Shown piece after piece: positions 1-59,847 of a stretch of 64,000 nt of DNA. A program made the translations under genes and the position numbers. This DNA is from Elgaria multicarinata webbii (lineage: Eukaryota; Chordata; Lepidosauria; Squamata; Anguidae), in contig NC_086183.1 of assembly GCF_023053635.1 (NCBI RefSeq), positions 1,371,501 through 1,435,500 on the forward strand, written 5' to 3'. The notes under the pieces were generated by a model. The model was given only the letters and a program-made list of their open reading frames with translations. It was not told the DNA's origin and ran no database searches. The stretch's first letter is position 1. Each line of letters begins with the position of its first letter.

Positions 1-388
1 GGCTGGATCAGGCGGCTTCCCCGGGGTGGGTCGGTGGGTTTCCTTTGGGCCAGCGCGAGGCGCGCTGCGTAGCTCTCAAGCCGGCGCGCGCTCGGCCCCA
101 GCCTCTCCGGCTTCCTCTTATCCTCGTCAGCCCCTCCCCTCGATCTTACGTCTCTTTAAGAAGGGGCGTGCCCGAAGAGTGGGCAGAGCTCTGGCGCCCG
201 GTCTCGCAGGGGCTTTCTGTCCCCCTTCGGCCGCCGTCGGCCCCCTTTTTAGCTCCGCCCCTCCCCTCCCCGCCCCTCCCAGCCAGTTGGCCCATTGGCC
301 TGGCCCGCCATATTGTCGCCGCCGACGCTGGAAGGAGGAAGAGCGAGCGAGCAAGCAGCGCGCGCGCGACGCAGCCAGGCAGGCAGGC

Positions 389-48080
<47,692 letters not shown>

Positions 48081-50830
48081 CGCGTGTGCTGAGTTTGGGG
48101 GAGAAGAGTACTGTAACTTTGCTGGGCCGTAATCTGCAGAGAACCTCCCTAACCCCAGCCTCATTCTCTCCTCTGCCTAGCCGGGAGGCTGCCGTGCCCG
48201 CTCCACTTGCTACAGAATAGCGTTCTCCTTCACTGACGTGTGGCAGCAATGCTTTGCTCTCATGAAGAGGAGATATTCTTACACACAATACATGTTTTTC
48301 TTTTGCTGCTGCACAGGTGTGTCAAAGCAGGTGCTGAAGTGGACGAAAGAGGAGGTGTAAATCAGTTACATCTTCTAGTGTGTGGTTTTCCTCTTTTTTC
48401 TTTTTTGTGGTGTTTTTTTCCTCAAACATGACTCTTCACATGGGTACTTGAGAGATGACTTTTTTCCCCTAATGGGAGAAGGCAAAATAGCAAACCATAA
48501 CCTAGGAATCTAATATTGGATGCTTGGGTTCAACTATTTAAAAAAAATCTTTTTTGCACATCTTAATTTTTATTAAAGACTCTTCTTAATCTGCCAAAAG
48601 CACCACTTTGGCCCACGTTTGTTTTGTTTTGGAAACCCTCTTGCCAAAACAGCACCTTTCAAGGGATTGGGGCCAAGTTGCCGCTGCTCTCGCCCTCCCC
48701 CCACTTAAAAATATTTCTGTACGGAGATGCAGGAAAAGATGGACAACCCCAACCCACCATGCCTTGGAAAGACTCTAGCCTTCATCGGGCGGGGAGGGGG
48801 GCGGGATTCTATTTTAAACTAAAGAGTTCAAACAGGGCAGCAATCCCCACCACATCCTGAAGATCCAGGCTTAAGGGAAAGGCACAAGACGAAAGGACTT
48901 AAAGCACAGCGGCCACATCAGGTGGGCTTCACTTACATTTGCTACTGACTGAAGTGTTGAACTGGTGGAAGAAACCCCATCTTGCATCTTTACTTGAAGA
49001 AGATTTGCAAAACTTATTGAAGCCTTTTGGTTCTTGTCATTTATTTTTAGTTTTTCTTTTTCTTGGACAGCTTGTTTGGGGACATATCTGGCATGTTTTT
49101 TGTGGGAGGTCGGCGTTAGCTACCCTTGGTGGCATGCGATCTCCTTTCAGTTCAAAGTAGCCTGTGTTTCTCAGAATTACCTCCTGCTCACAACTGTATC
49201 GTGTACATTTTACTTCAAAATGAAGAAGTCAAAGCTCTGTATTTTTTATATATTATATATACACGTAGATATTTGTCTAATTTGGTCTCCAGATGGAGGG
49301 GAAACTAATTCTTCTAAGGTCTATAAATCGCCTGTGTGGCAGGCTTGCCTGGGAACACGGCCATACAGACATTAGTTCTCTTGTGTTCCCCTCTTTACCT
49401 ACTGTATGAGCCACCAGATTAGCCAAGCTCCTTTGCCAGGTAGAGATTACTTGGCCAAGATTGGATATCTACTACAGCAGAACATGGGAAACTCTAAGCT
49501 TATTTCTGGGATGGGGAAGGCCCCTTCAGGTGTCTTAGTAAAAGCTTATATTATGCACACATAATCCCCACCTATCCTCTCCTTGCTCTCCAACATTTGA
49601 ATTCAGGGTTCCCAAAGCCTTCAAGAACAGACATTCAATCAAACAGGTGTGAAGTTGGATGTGAAGCCTTGGGCTGTATTTTGTAATAGAGATTTGCTTT
49701 TCATTGTTTAAAAAAACAAAAACAAATGCCAAGGAAATTTAATAAACTACATCTCTGCATTCAATGACTGCAATCCAGATGTGACTGGAGCGAAGATGTT
49801 TCCTTGATAGCACTAGCTGTATCTAGCATGACTACTGTGCGAAATAGGGTGCATGCTCTTGTTTGCATCATGTAGTTACCCTGTGGGCTACCATTCCTGT
49901 AGTAAGGGGAGGCAGGCCAAGCAGCTAGACCAAGACCAGGCTGTTTCCCTGCCACAACTGGGATTTGAAGCCACAGAATGTGCTTATACCGGAGTTGGCC
50001 CGCTGGTTGTTGGATGGCACTAGTTTGTGCAGTTGGCAGCATAGGACTTAAAAAAAAGTTTGGTGTTATGAACTAATGTTTCCAAAGAACTGTGACTACT
50101 GTAGTTTTCTGAGGAATTACACTCTTTCCACTCCCCTATAACAACAACACTACATTTCCCAGGACTGCTTAGTAAATTGAATGGAAAGGAGGACTGGGCT
50201 CCTGTTTCTTTAACAATTGTATAGAAAAGGGATTTTCAGCAGGTGTCATTTGTAGGCATGCAGCACCTGGTGAAATTCCCTCTTTATCACAACAGTTAAA
50301 GCTGCAGGAGCTATACTAGAATGACCCAATACAAAAAAGGGCAGGGCTCCTGCAGCCTTAACTGGCATTGTGGGCAAATCAAAGTGAAATAGCACATTTC
50401 GGTCTACATGGTAGATCTATGTAGGTGGAGAATATGAGCGGCAGTGATTTAACTATTCCTTCTGTTTTAACTGATACTTGGGTTTGGAATCCTATTACAA
50501 GAAAAAGATTACAAGGGCTACCCAGGTCTTAACAGTGTCAGAGCAGGGCAAACAGCAACTCTTGAAATATAAGTGCCAAATGCCTCTTTCCCTGAGCTTA
50601 GTCTAAACCAGTATTCCCCAACCTGGTGGGAGTGTGTTTATGGGTGTGATAGGAATTGTAGTTCAAAACATCTAGAGGACACCAGGTTTGGGAAGGCTGA
50701 TCTAGGCTATCGTGGCCCTTTGTGACAGGAGGGGGAGTTTCCTATAACTGAGACATCGATCTGACGAATTTGATTCAGTTTTGCCTCTTGTTTCTGTGTA
50801 AAGATTTAAATAAACCTATGGCTCACTCTC
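48081..50830 (+). other. KPNA6: KPNA6 3' UTR (inferred extent) with candidate poly(A) signals
   Basis: Sequence after the stop is repeat-poor compared with the introns. Candidate poly(A) signals: ATTAAA at 48572-48577, AATAAA at 49741-49746 and AATAAA at 50809-50814. The mammalian gene is known for a multi-kilobase 3' UTR, so the distal sites are plausible. Which is used is not visible from sequence. Confidence 0.6.
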
Positions 50831-51599
50831 TTGTTCAAACAGGCAGAGCAGATACCTTGATGTGTTTTCATAAGAAGGGTTAGCACACATCAATTGGGAG
50901 TGGAGAATTCAGTGCTCATACAGTGAAAAGTGCTACAAGTATTGATCTATTTATTCATATATTCAATCAATTGACCAAACTAAACTGCTAGAAAATGACA
51001 ATGGCAAGAATGCATAGTAACAAAATTATTATTTTAGAAACACTCCCAATTCCTTGCTGAGAAGCAGCGTGTGACTGTTAAAACCAGAAGGCCTCTGTAT
51101 AAAAGGAACAAATCCTTCTTAAACTAAATCACAGGGCATCATTATAGCTCCCATAATGATAGCTTCCCATAAATCTGTGAAGATGGGCCACAAAATGTTT
51201 GACAACTGGGGCATGGGTGGATCACACACACACACACACACACTTGTGTGTTCTGGTCCTAAGTGGTCCTTTCCAATCTATAACCGGTGGCATGGATCCT
51301 TGATCATACAGCTACATCATTGGGTGTGGTCTGTGCCAGATGTATATTAGGATTTCCCCGATGGTTAGCACATGTGTATTCAAATATAACTTGACTCCTT
51401 CCGCAGCACAATCTTCTTAATAAACTGAACCAAATGAGTGAAATTCAAGCCCTGCACAACCCAACCTATACACTTCTTTCTTCTTTCAGAAATTCCTGCC
51501 CAACCACTGTTGAGATTAACACATTAGGTATAACCCCTCTTTGTCAAACCCCATATAAACCTGACTGCTTATCTGCTAAAACAACACTCTGCACTGCAT
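50831..51599. other. Intergenic sequence, nothing recognised
   Basis: Contains a (CA)n run at about 51221-51242. No gene or repeat family supported. Confidence 0.4.
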
Positions 51600-52495
51600 T
51601 TTCCCTTTAAATGTAGATGTTGACTGGCTGGTAAGTTTCAGTAGAATTGCAGCCAATGACAGCTATTGTAAAAGGTTCATCGTAGTAACTAAGACCTCTC
51701 CTCAAACACACAAGGATGTCAAAAGAAATGCAATTGTTACATTTATCAAGAAATGTTGTTGAGGGTGGATTGTGATTATGAAATGACTGAACTCGTGAGT
51801 TTCTCAAAAATACTGTCACTATAACAAAAATAGTCACTGGAGGCAGTGTTGTTCTATATGTCAAAGAGCACAGAGTCAAACGATGAATCCCCAAAGTGGC
51901 AGGCACTTCCACAGAATTTCTATCGGTGTCAATACCAGGCCCCAATAGTAATCTAGTCCTGTGGCTAGTCCCCCCGCCCCTCATCTCCAGATCAAAATGC
52001 ACAGGATGATCTTCAGATGAAGAATAAAATCTGGGAGACATCCAAAGGAGAAAGTGTTGTAATAATGGGCATCTTTCCCTCACATAGACAGGGTATTTAA
52101 GTCACAATAAGAAGGTCAAGTTTCTAAATACACTGAAATACTACTCTAGAACAGTTAGTCATAGAACTGACCAGAGGGGATGCAAACGTGGATTTAAGTG
52201 GCACTGAGGAACTGGTGCAAGATGGATGTGTTGGAACTGATTTGAAACCATGACCACAGTATGATCAAAGTCAATTTATATGTTAAGTGGAAGTCCAACA
52301 CAGCCAACCAAGGATGTCTAACACAGTCACATTTGATTTCAAAAGAAGAAACTTCTCAAAAATTAGTGATTGATTAAAAGGAATCTGAAAGGGAAAGTCA
52401 AAGGGGGTGTGTGTCAAATCTCTCCAGAATGCTTGGGGGTTGTTCAAGAGAACAATAACAAAAACTCAACTAGAATATATACTGCAAACCAGAAA
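51600..52495 (+). mobile_element. Old CR1-like LINE, endonuclease/linker part
   Basis: Very eroded plus-strand similarity: VVIMGIFPSH near 52048 stands where CR1 endonucleases have a VVMGDFN motif, and VTFDFKRRNF with LQNAWGLFKRTITKTQLEYI (to about 52490) is the linker after the endonuclease domain. It belongs to the same copy as 53094-53341 and 58505-59430, later split by other insertions. Confidence 0.5.
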
Positions 52496-52803
52496 AGGTC
52501 GTCAGAGGGCATGCTCCTGGTGGTTCTACAAGGACCTATGGTCTGATTGGAATTCAGAGAAGAGCCTTCAGTGTGGTGGTCCCCTTCCTATGGAATTCCC
52601 TGCCTTTGGAGGTCAAGCAGACACCAACATTGTGTTGCTGCCCATACCTTCTGGAAATATTATTTCAGGAAGCCTTCCTTGATCAGAACTCTTTTTTTTT
52701 TTTAATGTAATTATTTTAACATAGTGTTTTTATTCTTTTATCCTATCTGTATTGTTCACAACTCTGAAATCTGTCTGGATGTAAATAAATAAATAAATAA
52801 ATT
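52496..52803 (+). repeat. L2-like 3' end inserted in the old LINE
   Basis: Encodes an eroded form of the L2 C-terminus (GGPLPMEFPAFGGQA) and ends in an AAATAAATAAATAAAT tail. Confidence 0.55.
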
Positions 52804-53093
52804 GTGGGTTATTTAACCCATGATGAGCCATGGCCACTGTTTTCAATATGCAACCCGCAATTAGTTGTGCTGTGTTGTGTGAACCTGACCATTATGAGTT
52901 TTTGGGGGGTTGATTAGTACTAGGGTTATGTGTGGGTTGTTTAACCCTCAAATAACACCCTGCCACCTGGGTTTACACAACACAACAAGCCATGGTAACA
53001 CCTGGCTGGAACTTGCATATTCATAATGGCAGCAGCACGTGCTGGGTAAATTAACCATGGCGGACTGTCATGCGAACTGGCCCATTTTGTACT
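52804..53093. mobile_element. MITE-like segment
   Basis: Contains GGGTTATTTAACCC and GGGTTGTTTAACCC palindromes, TGTTGTGTGAACCTGACC and AAGCCATGG blocks typical of the local MITE families. Ends not cleanly defined. Confidence 0.35.
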
Positions 53094-53341
53094 TGGGTGC
53101 AAAAAGCTTTTGCCAAAATCTCTCACCAAAGGCTCCTAAGTCAACTTGGCAATCATCAGATGGGTTCTCTTATTGAAGGTGCCAGAAGACTAGAGAGGGC
53201 CATGTTGTCCCCATCTTCAAGAAGGTAAAGAAGGTCATTCTAGGAAACTACCAACCAGTCAACCTGATGTGGAGTCTAGGCATAATTCTCAAGCAAATGA
53301 TTAAGTGGTCAGTCTGAGAGCATCTAGAAAATAAAGCATTG
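53094..53341 (+). mobile_element. Old CR1-like LINE, RT part upstream of DIRS
   Basis: GTTGTCCCCATCTTCAAGAA and GGAAACTACCAACCAGTCAA correspond to the CR1 motif VPIFKKG..GNYRPVSL. It breaks off at 53341 and continues at 58505 beyond the DIRS element. Confidence 0.75.
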
Positions 53342-53475
53342 TTCTTCTTCGTGGTCTCTATGCATCACACATATGGGCTTTGCACCCTTCTATAGCTGAG
53401 TGGAACGTTTTTGGCGGGAACCCCTCCCCCACGCTACCGTGCACGTCCATGGGGTTCCCGCCCTTACCTCAGTTC
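53342..53475 (+). repeat. DIRS left inverted terminal repeat
   Basis: The first 36 bases (starting TTCTTCTTCGTGGTC) are the exact reverse complement of 58109-58144. From about 53390 on, the sequence is a near-exact reverse complement of about 58325-58412 (for example CCCCTCCCCCACGCTACCG). Confidence 0.9.
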
Positions 53476-53814
53476 TTCGTCGTCCGCCATTGTGCTTAGA
53501 CCATAGAACCAAACTTCTTAGCGTTTTCTCTTTAAAATCCTTTTTAACTTCAAATCTTTCCTCTTTTCGCTTATTTCTCACTTCTTAACGTCTTTTCTTC
53601 TATCTAAAAAAAAAAATTTTTTTTTTTTAGTAGTTAGATTTTCCTCAGCGATTTCGATCGCGGCGCTTAGCCGTATGGCAGTTAAGGCCCCATTTCGCAA
53701 GTGTGTGAAATGTGGAGCTAAGCACCCTCCAACTGACGGGCACTCCCTGTGCGTCCTGTGCCTAGGTGAAGGCCATAAAGTTGAGTCTTGGCTGAATCTT
53801 CGAGGATGTACAAA

Positions 53815-54102
53815 ACGGCAGCCAGTAAGTCCGTTGATGACCGTTGCACTGAGGTGCCTGAACATTCCAGAGCGGCTAATAGGGCTCAGATACCCCTAAC
53901 GCCTGGACAAACGGCAGCCAGTAAGTCCGTTGATGACCGTTGCACTGAGGTGCCTGAACATTCCAGAGCGGCTAATAGGGCTCAGATACCCCTAACGCCT
54001 GGACAAACGGCAGCCAGTAAGTCCGTTGATGACCGTTGCACTGAGGTGCCTGAACATTCCAGAGCGGCTAATAGGGCTCAGATACCCCTAACGCCTGGAC
54101 GG
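53815..54102 (+). repeat. Three tandem 96-bp repeats in the DIRS gag-like part
   Basis: Three essentially identical units start at 53815, 53911 and 54007 (each beginning ACGGCAGCCAGTAAGTCC). The unit is a multiple of three and so encodes a 32-residue repeat. Confidence 0.95.
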
Positions 54103-57100
54103 TCACTGGTGAGTTCCGCGGCCAGGAAAATCTCCAAAAAGGCCCAGACTCCCAAATCTTCTCCTGAAATGGGGAAAAAGAAGAAAAAGAAGAAGCGAGA
54201 CGCGGAAAAACCCTCGTTAGGGTCATCCCGCATGGCGGAACTGGCTAGGAGTCACTCTACTCCTCCTGCCATACCGACCGCTTCGATACCGAGGCCTCCC
54301 TCGGTATCGAGATCCCAGTCGGTACCGATGGCTACGGTACCAACACATCCTCCCAGTCTATCGGAGGGCGAGTTGCGGGATTCGGCTTCAGCAGCCTCTT
54401 TCCGAGAGCCTGCCAGGCTGCAAGAAGTTCAGGGACTAATCCCTCTACCGCCTTCGCCAAGGCACACTCTAAGGCGTCAATGGGAAGGAGCTTTTCAATA
54501 CTCTTATCCCCAATCAGTATTTGGCGACTATGTATGGGATCGATATCGCCCACAACGATACTTCCAGGGTGACCACCAGTACCCTCAAGAAGAATATTAT
54601 GCGCACCCTCCGCCTACGAGGATGTGTCATCTACCGCTGCCTTCACCGCCCTCCCACCAAACGTCCATGGTGTCGACGCCTCGACACCGTACGCAGCCAT
54701 CGGCATCGACTACTGCGGTTACCACGGTACCGACGGAGCATGTAGACCTCCAGGTGGTTACAGTATCCTTGCCTGAGGATAATTACCCATCGGATTCTGA
54801 GTCGGGGTTGTCGGCTACTCCATCGATGCCTTCACCAGAAGATGAGGTTCATGACAAGGACCCTTCTTCCCCTTCCGAAGATATGGTCAGATTTTTTGAC
54901 CATATGCTTAGAATGGCTCAGGCATTAGGACTGGAGATCCAGCAAATGGATGAATCGGTCGTCGATCCAATCTACGACGTTTTCCAGTCCACAACCAACC
55001 AACGACTTGCCATCCCTATTCCACATGCTTTAAAGCAAACGGCTCAATTATCTTGGAAAACACCGGCTATGACTCAAGCCACATCGAAAAGGCTAGAGAC
55101 CCTCTATCGAGTCCAATAGGAAGACGTACAGTTTCTGGTCCAACATCCCAAACCTAATTCGATCGTAGTGGAGTCGGCTCAAGACTCCACAGAAGGCACA
55201 TTCTGCACCCGTGGACAGAGAAGGCAGAAAGTTGGACCATACGGGCAGGAGGATTTACTCCTCTGCCTCTTTGGGCATCAGGGCATCAGCCTACGAGGCT
55301 ACCATGGCACGATACCAGCTCTTCCTCTGGGAGAAAATAGGATCACTATGTGAACATCTCCCAGAGGACAAAAAAGAGCTGGCACGAGTTTTCCAGAGTG
55401 AAGCTTCAGCCATAGCCAGGCAACAATTGTCGACAGCGAAAGGTCAGCAGAGGCAGCAGCAACAACAGCTCCAAAGCAAACGTCAGCCCGACTTCTCTAA
55501 GAAGCAGCGGGTTTGACTTCTTTATCCCAGATCCACCTCCCTTTGCGAACCGCCTAGCACCACATTACCATCAATGGGAGTTAATAACATCGGACTCCTG
55601 GGTGCTCACTATCATCAACTCGGGGTATGCCATCGAGCTCGATGTCCTTCCTCCTTCTTCGGGGGTGAAAGTAACGGCGCCATCCCCTCCTCTGCTTCTT
55701 GAGGTACAGACCCTCCTAGCGAAAGGAGCCATCTCTCCAGTACCCGCTGAGGAACTCAACCAGGGGTTTTTCTCCCGATACTTCACGGTCCCGAAAAAAG
55801 ATCTGGTAGCGGACATTTCAACCACCCTCAACCTGTTGGTCTCGTTGGGTCTGTGGGTCAACGAGGAGAAATCCATCTTGACCCCACAGCAGAAGCTGGA
55901 CTTCATAGGGGTAACCCTATCGTCTCGGGACAGGAGAGCATACCTGCCCTCGACCAGAGCAAGCACCCTTCAAGAGTTAGCCATTGCTACCGAGAGCCGC
56001 CGAAAGGTCTCGGCATGGACAATTCAGAGGCTATTAGGTTTGATGGCAGCTACAACTGCAGTCATCAGGTTTGCAAGACTCAGAATGAGAATATTGCAGG
56101 CCTGGTTTTTAAGAATTTTCGATCTTCGACACGATGCCCGGCGAACTTACCTGTCGATCCCGACGCAAGTAAGGGCATCTCTGAAATGGTGGTTTTCGAT
56201 GTCGACGCTCCTAGAAGGAGTTCCCTTCCAGCAAGAAACTCCTTCGGTAACGATCACGACGGATGCATCGTTGATCGAATGGGGAGCACACTGCGACTCC
56301 CTCACAGCTCAGGGCCGTTGGCCTCCTTCCCAGAGGGAACATCATATCAACCACCTAGAACTGCTAGCGGTGGAGAATGCAATAAAAACTTTTTCACAAA
56401 TGATCGAGGGCCGAAACGTCCTGATCGTGACGGACAACACCACAGTAGTGGCGTACATCAACAGACAAGGTGGGACAAGGTCTCATCCTCTGAATCGATC
56501 GGCACTCAGGATTTGAAACTGGTGCATAAAGAGAAATACTCACCTGACGGCGATCCATGTAGCGGGCAAGGAAAACATTATCGCGGACGCCCTCAGCAGG
56601 TCTTTCCACGTCGACCATGAATGGGAGCTCGATACCGAAGTAAGAGACGTTCTCTTTCGGTACTGGAGCCTCCCTGCTGTCGATGTCGTCGCTACCGAAG
56701 AAAACGCAGCTTGTTCCAGGTTCTGCAGCAGAGCAGGAAGAGGAAAGCACTCGCTAGGAGATGCTTTCACCAGAACCTGGAAAGGAAATCTTCTTTACAT
56801 CTTTCCTCTGTTTCCACTGTTGACGAAGGTGCTGGCCAAAATCCAGTCGGACAGGTCGGACTGCATCCTTATCACACCGTGGTGGCCTCGACAGACGTGG
56901 TTCTCCCACGCCCTTCGACTGTCGGACGGGAATTACATCAGACTCCCGCCGATACCGACACTGTTGTCTCGACACCAGGGCAGGGTTCGACACACAAACC
57001 TGTCGACCCTCAAGATGACGGCATGGAGAATATCATCCATTCCTCTTCTCGTACCAAGAATTTAACTGTAGACCATATATTGTTGGCATCACTAAAGCCT

Positions 57101-58108
57101 TCAACAAGAAAATCTTACGCGGCAAAGTGGCAGAGATTTCAAACTTTTGCCTTGGGAAACGATCAAGCACCTGAATCTTGCCCTTTGTCATTGATTTTCA
57201 AATACCTATTGGCACTTTATCAGCAGGGACTCAAACTCACTTCCATCAGAGTTCACCTAGCGGCTATTACGTCTTTTCATCAAGGCATGGATGGTTTTAC
57301 ACCTTTTACACATCCAACATCGAGGAAATTTCTAAAAGGACTTAAAAATACGATACCAACAGTAAAGTGTGTCGTTCCACCATGGAGCCTGTTAGTGGTA
57401 CTACAGGCATTGACAAAGAAGCCCTTCGAGCCCATGGCCTTATCTGACCTTAGGTTTCTAACATTCAAGACTGTCTTTTTAGTAGCCATCACTTCTGCTA
57501 GACGTGCAAGTGAGCTTAGAGCTCTCAGGATAGATGCTCCTTACACTATCTTTCACAAAGATAAGGTTGTGTTACACACAGACCCTGCCTTCTTGCCTAA
57601 GGTAGTGTCAACCTTTCATCTGTCCCAATATATCACTCTACCAGCTTTCTTTCCGAATCCTACATCACCTGTCGAGTCTGCTTTACATACACTTGATGTA
57701 AGGAGAGCTCTTGCCTTTTACAAGGCTAGGACAGAGAATTTTAGAAAAACAAAGCAATTGTTTATTTGTTATGGGGAGCCTTCTAAGGGACTCCCTGTTT
57801 CATGCCAGCGTCTGTCACGCTGGATTGTAGAGACAATTGAACTTGCTTACTCTATCTCTAAACTAGAGCTTGTGAAACCTGTGACAGCTCATTCTACCAG
57901 AGCTGTCGCAACATCTGTTGCCTTCAGCAGAGGTGTTCCCTTGACAGAAGTCTGTAGAGCTGCAACGTGGTCCACTCCATCCACGTTTGTTAGGCACTAC
58001 AGTTTGGACACCCGTGCGAGGCAGGACTGCTCGTTTGGAAGGACAGTGCTCTCGGAGATCTTCAGATGATGCACCAACCCACCTCCAAAGATATGTCAGC
58101 TTGCTACT

Positions 58109-58203
58109 TGCCCATATGTGTGATGCATAGAGACCACGAAGAAGAAATGCAGGTTGCTTACCTGTAACTGTAGTTCTTCGAGTGGTCATCTATGCATTCA
58201 CAC
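58109..58203 (+). repeat. DIRS internal complementary region
   Basis: 58109-58144 is the exact reverse complement of the element's left end and 58147-58203 of its right end (58445-58504). The two meet at about 58144, which reproduces the junction of the element's ends, as known for DIRS1-type elements. Confidence 0.9.
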
Positions 58204-58324
58204 AACCCACCCACCATCCCCACTTGGTGGTGTGAGACTTACAAATAACACAGTTATATGTGGAATGTACTTTATTTTATTTACACTCATGTTTATGGGG
58301 GCACAATGTCGGACTCCTGTAAAC

Positions 58325-58504
58325 TGAGGTAAGGGCGGGAACCCCATGGACATACGCGGTAGCGTGGGGGAGGGGTTCCTGCCAAAAACGTTCCACTCAG
58401 CTATAGAAGGTTCCGGTCTGGTCTCTGCGCAGGTGCAAAGCCCATATGTGTGAATGCATAGATGACCACTCGAAGAACTACAGTTACAGGTAAGCAACCT
58501 GCAT
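58325..58504 (+). repeat. DIRS right inverted terminal repeat
   Basis: Inverted relative of the left repeat (GGAACCCCATGGACATACGC, GGGGGAGGGGTTCCTGCC), followed by the right-end block ending AAGCAACCTGCAT that pairs with the internal complementary region. Confidence 0.88.
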
Positions 58505-59430
58505 ATATTCATAATCAACATAGGTTTGTCAGGAATAAGTCATGCCAAACCAACCTTTTCTTTTTATAGAGTTACTAGTATGGTAGATCATGTGGATATA
58601 GTTTATCTTGGCTTCACAAAGCATTTGACAAGTTTTCCCATGATATCCTTGTTGACAAGATGGTAAAATTTGGGTTGGACAATACTACAATTAAGTGGAT
58701 CTACAGCAGGTTGAACAATCACACCCAATGGGTGCTTTTTGTGAACCGCCCAGAGAGCTTCGGCTATTGGGCGGTATAAAAATGTAATAAATAAATAAAT
58801 AATGGCTCAGCATTCTACTGGAGGGAGTTCTCAGCTGACTGCCTAGGGGACATAGGATTACTCCCTTAGTGGCTCACCAGCTGGATCTGAGTTAGCAGTG
58901 TGATGTGGCACCTAAGAAAGCTAATGCAATCCTGGGCTACATTAATAGAAGCATAATGTCCAGATCACAGGAAGTAATAGGTCTGTTCTGTGTTAGGCCA
59001 CATTTGGAGTACTGTGGCCAGTTCTGTGCACCCAATTGTAAGAAAGACATTGATAAGTTGGAGAAAAAGCTGGGTGTATTTAGCTTGGAGAAGAGATGAT
59101 TGAGGAGAGATATAGCAGCCTTGAAATTGCTGGAAGGCAGAAAAGGGAACTGATGTGTTCTCTGTTGCTTTGAAGGACAGGATTAGAAACAGCAAGTGGA
59201 AATTGCAGGGAAACAGATTTTGGATAAGCATTAGGAGAAACTTCTAACGGAGGGCTGTTCATCAGTGGAACAGATACCCTCTGGAGGTGGTGGGTTCTCC
59301 GTTGCTGGAGGTATTTAAGCAGAGGATGGATAGCCAGCTGACAGGAATGCTGTAGCTGCGCCTTGCAGCACAGAGTCTGCCTTGAGCGGGGATGGACTAA
59401 ATGATCTCCCAAGACTTTCCAATTCTATCA
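58505..59430 (+). mobile_element. Old CR1-like LINE, part downstream of DIRS
   Basis: Resumes with ATAGGTTTGTCAGGAATAAG (CR1 GFVRNKS) and goes through an eroded LDFSKAFDK-like block, [20 protein letters not shown] and FSLEKR to the CR1 C-terminal and terminal region near 59430. A LINE tail is inserted at 58741-58803. More diverged than the other CR1 copies here. Confidence 0.75.
58741..58803 (+). repeat. L2-like 3' tail insertion
   Basis: GTGAACCGCCCAGAGAGCTT to AATAAATAAATAAATAA; interrupts the CR1-like copy. Confidence 0.65.
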
Positions 59431-59726
59431 GCCTCAATCTGTTGATTTGGGGATGAATATAATACTGGGCTGGTTTACCGGGCTGTTGCAACGTAAAGAA
59501 GACAATCTCAGGCGATGAGAAGCCCCATGAAGCTGAACAGAACGTAGTCCCAGATAAGTATGTACAGCACCGTAGCCTTAAAGGGCAATATAAATATTTA
59601 TTCTAAATATGCCTGGAGCTTGTTAGGGCCCCTTCCCATTCGCTACGTTCCTTGCAGTGGGTGGCAGCAGTGGTTAATACCCAGCGTTTGTTCTGCGAGA
59701 AGCCCTTTCGATGGTATATCCAAGAG

Positions 59727-59745
59727 GATGCTGGGAGTTGTAGTT
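59727..59745 (-). promoter_or_regulatory. ZNF143/THAP11-type motif 1
   Basis: The reverse complement reads AACTACAACTCCCAGCATC, close to the known consensus ACTACAATTCCCAGCATGC. Confidence 0.7.
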
Positions 59746-59788
59746 TTCATGCTGCTGTCGCACGCCACCTTTCTTCATCCGGAATGAT

Positions 59789-59809
59789 GCATGCTGGGAA
59801 ACGTAGTGC
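59789..59809 (-). promoter_or_regulatory. ZNF143/THAP11-type motif 2
   Basis: The reverse complement carries ACTACGTTTCCCAGCATGC, differing from the consensus at two positions. Confidence 0.72.
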
Positions 59810-59847
59810 AGCCCAAGCTCCCGCCTTGCGTGCCGCTTTTTCCTCCG

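Larger units (their letters stand above)
53342..58504 (+). mobile_element. DIRS-family (tyrosine recombinase) retroelement, fossil copy
   Basis: A 5.16-kb element with the hallmark DIRS layout. Parts in order: left inverted terminal repeat (about 53342-53475); gag-like part (about 53680-55120) with a C-x2-C cysteine motif near its start and a threefold 96-bp tandem repeat; reverse transcriptase and RNase H part (about 55500-56520); tyrosine recombinase part (about 57060-58070) recognisable by its conserved C-terminal region; an internal complementary region (58109-58203); and a right inverted repeat (about 58325-58504). There is no DDE integrase and there are no direct LTRs. It is broken, with roughly four to six breaks, and cannot be regarded as active. 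The terminal repeats differ by only a few per cent plus one small length difference, so the insertion looks moderately young. It sits inside an older CR1-like LINE. Confidence 0.9.

Noticed and set aside
51607-52083. 158-residue minus-strand open frame
   Set aside because: No family resemblance. The opposite strand fits an eroded CR1 endonuclease and linker, so this is probably an antisense shadow.
53815-54102. CRISPR-like or satellite array
   Set aside because: Contiguous 96-bp units without spacers, confined to a gag-like reading frame; an internal protein repeat explains it.
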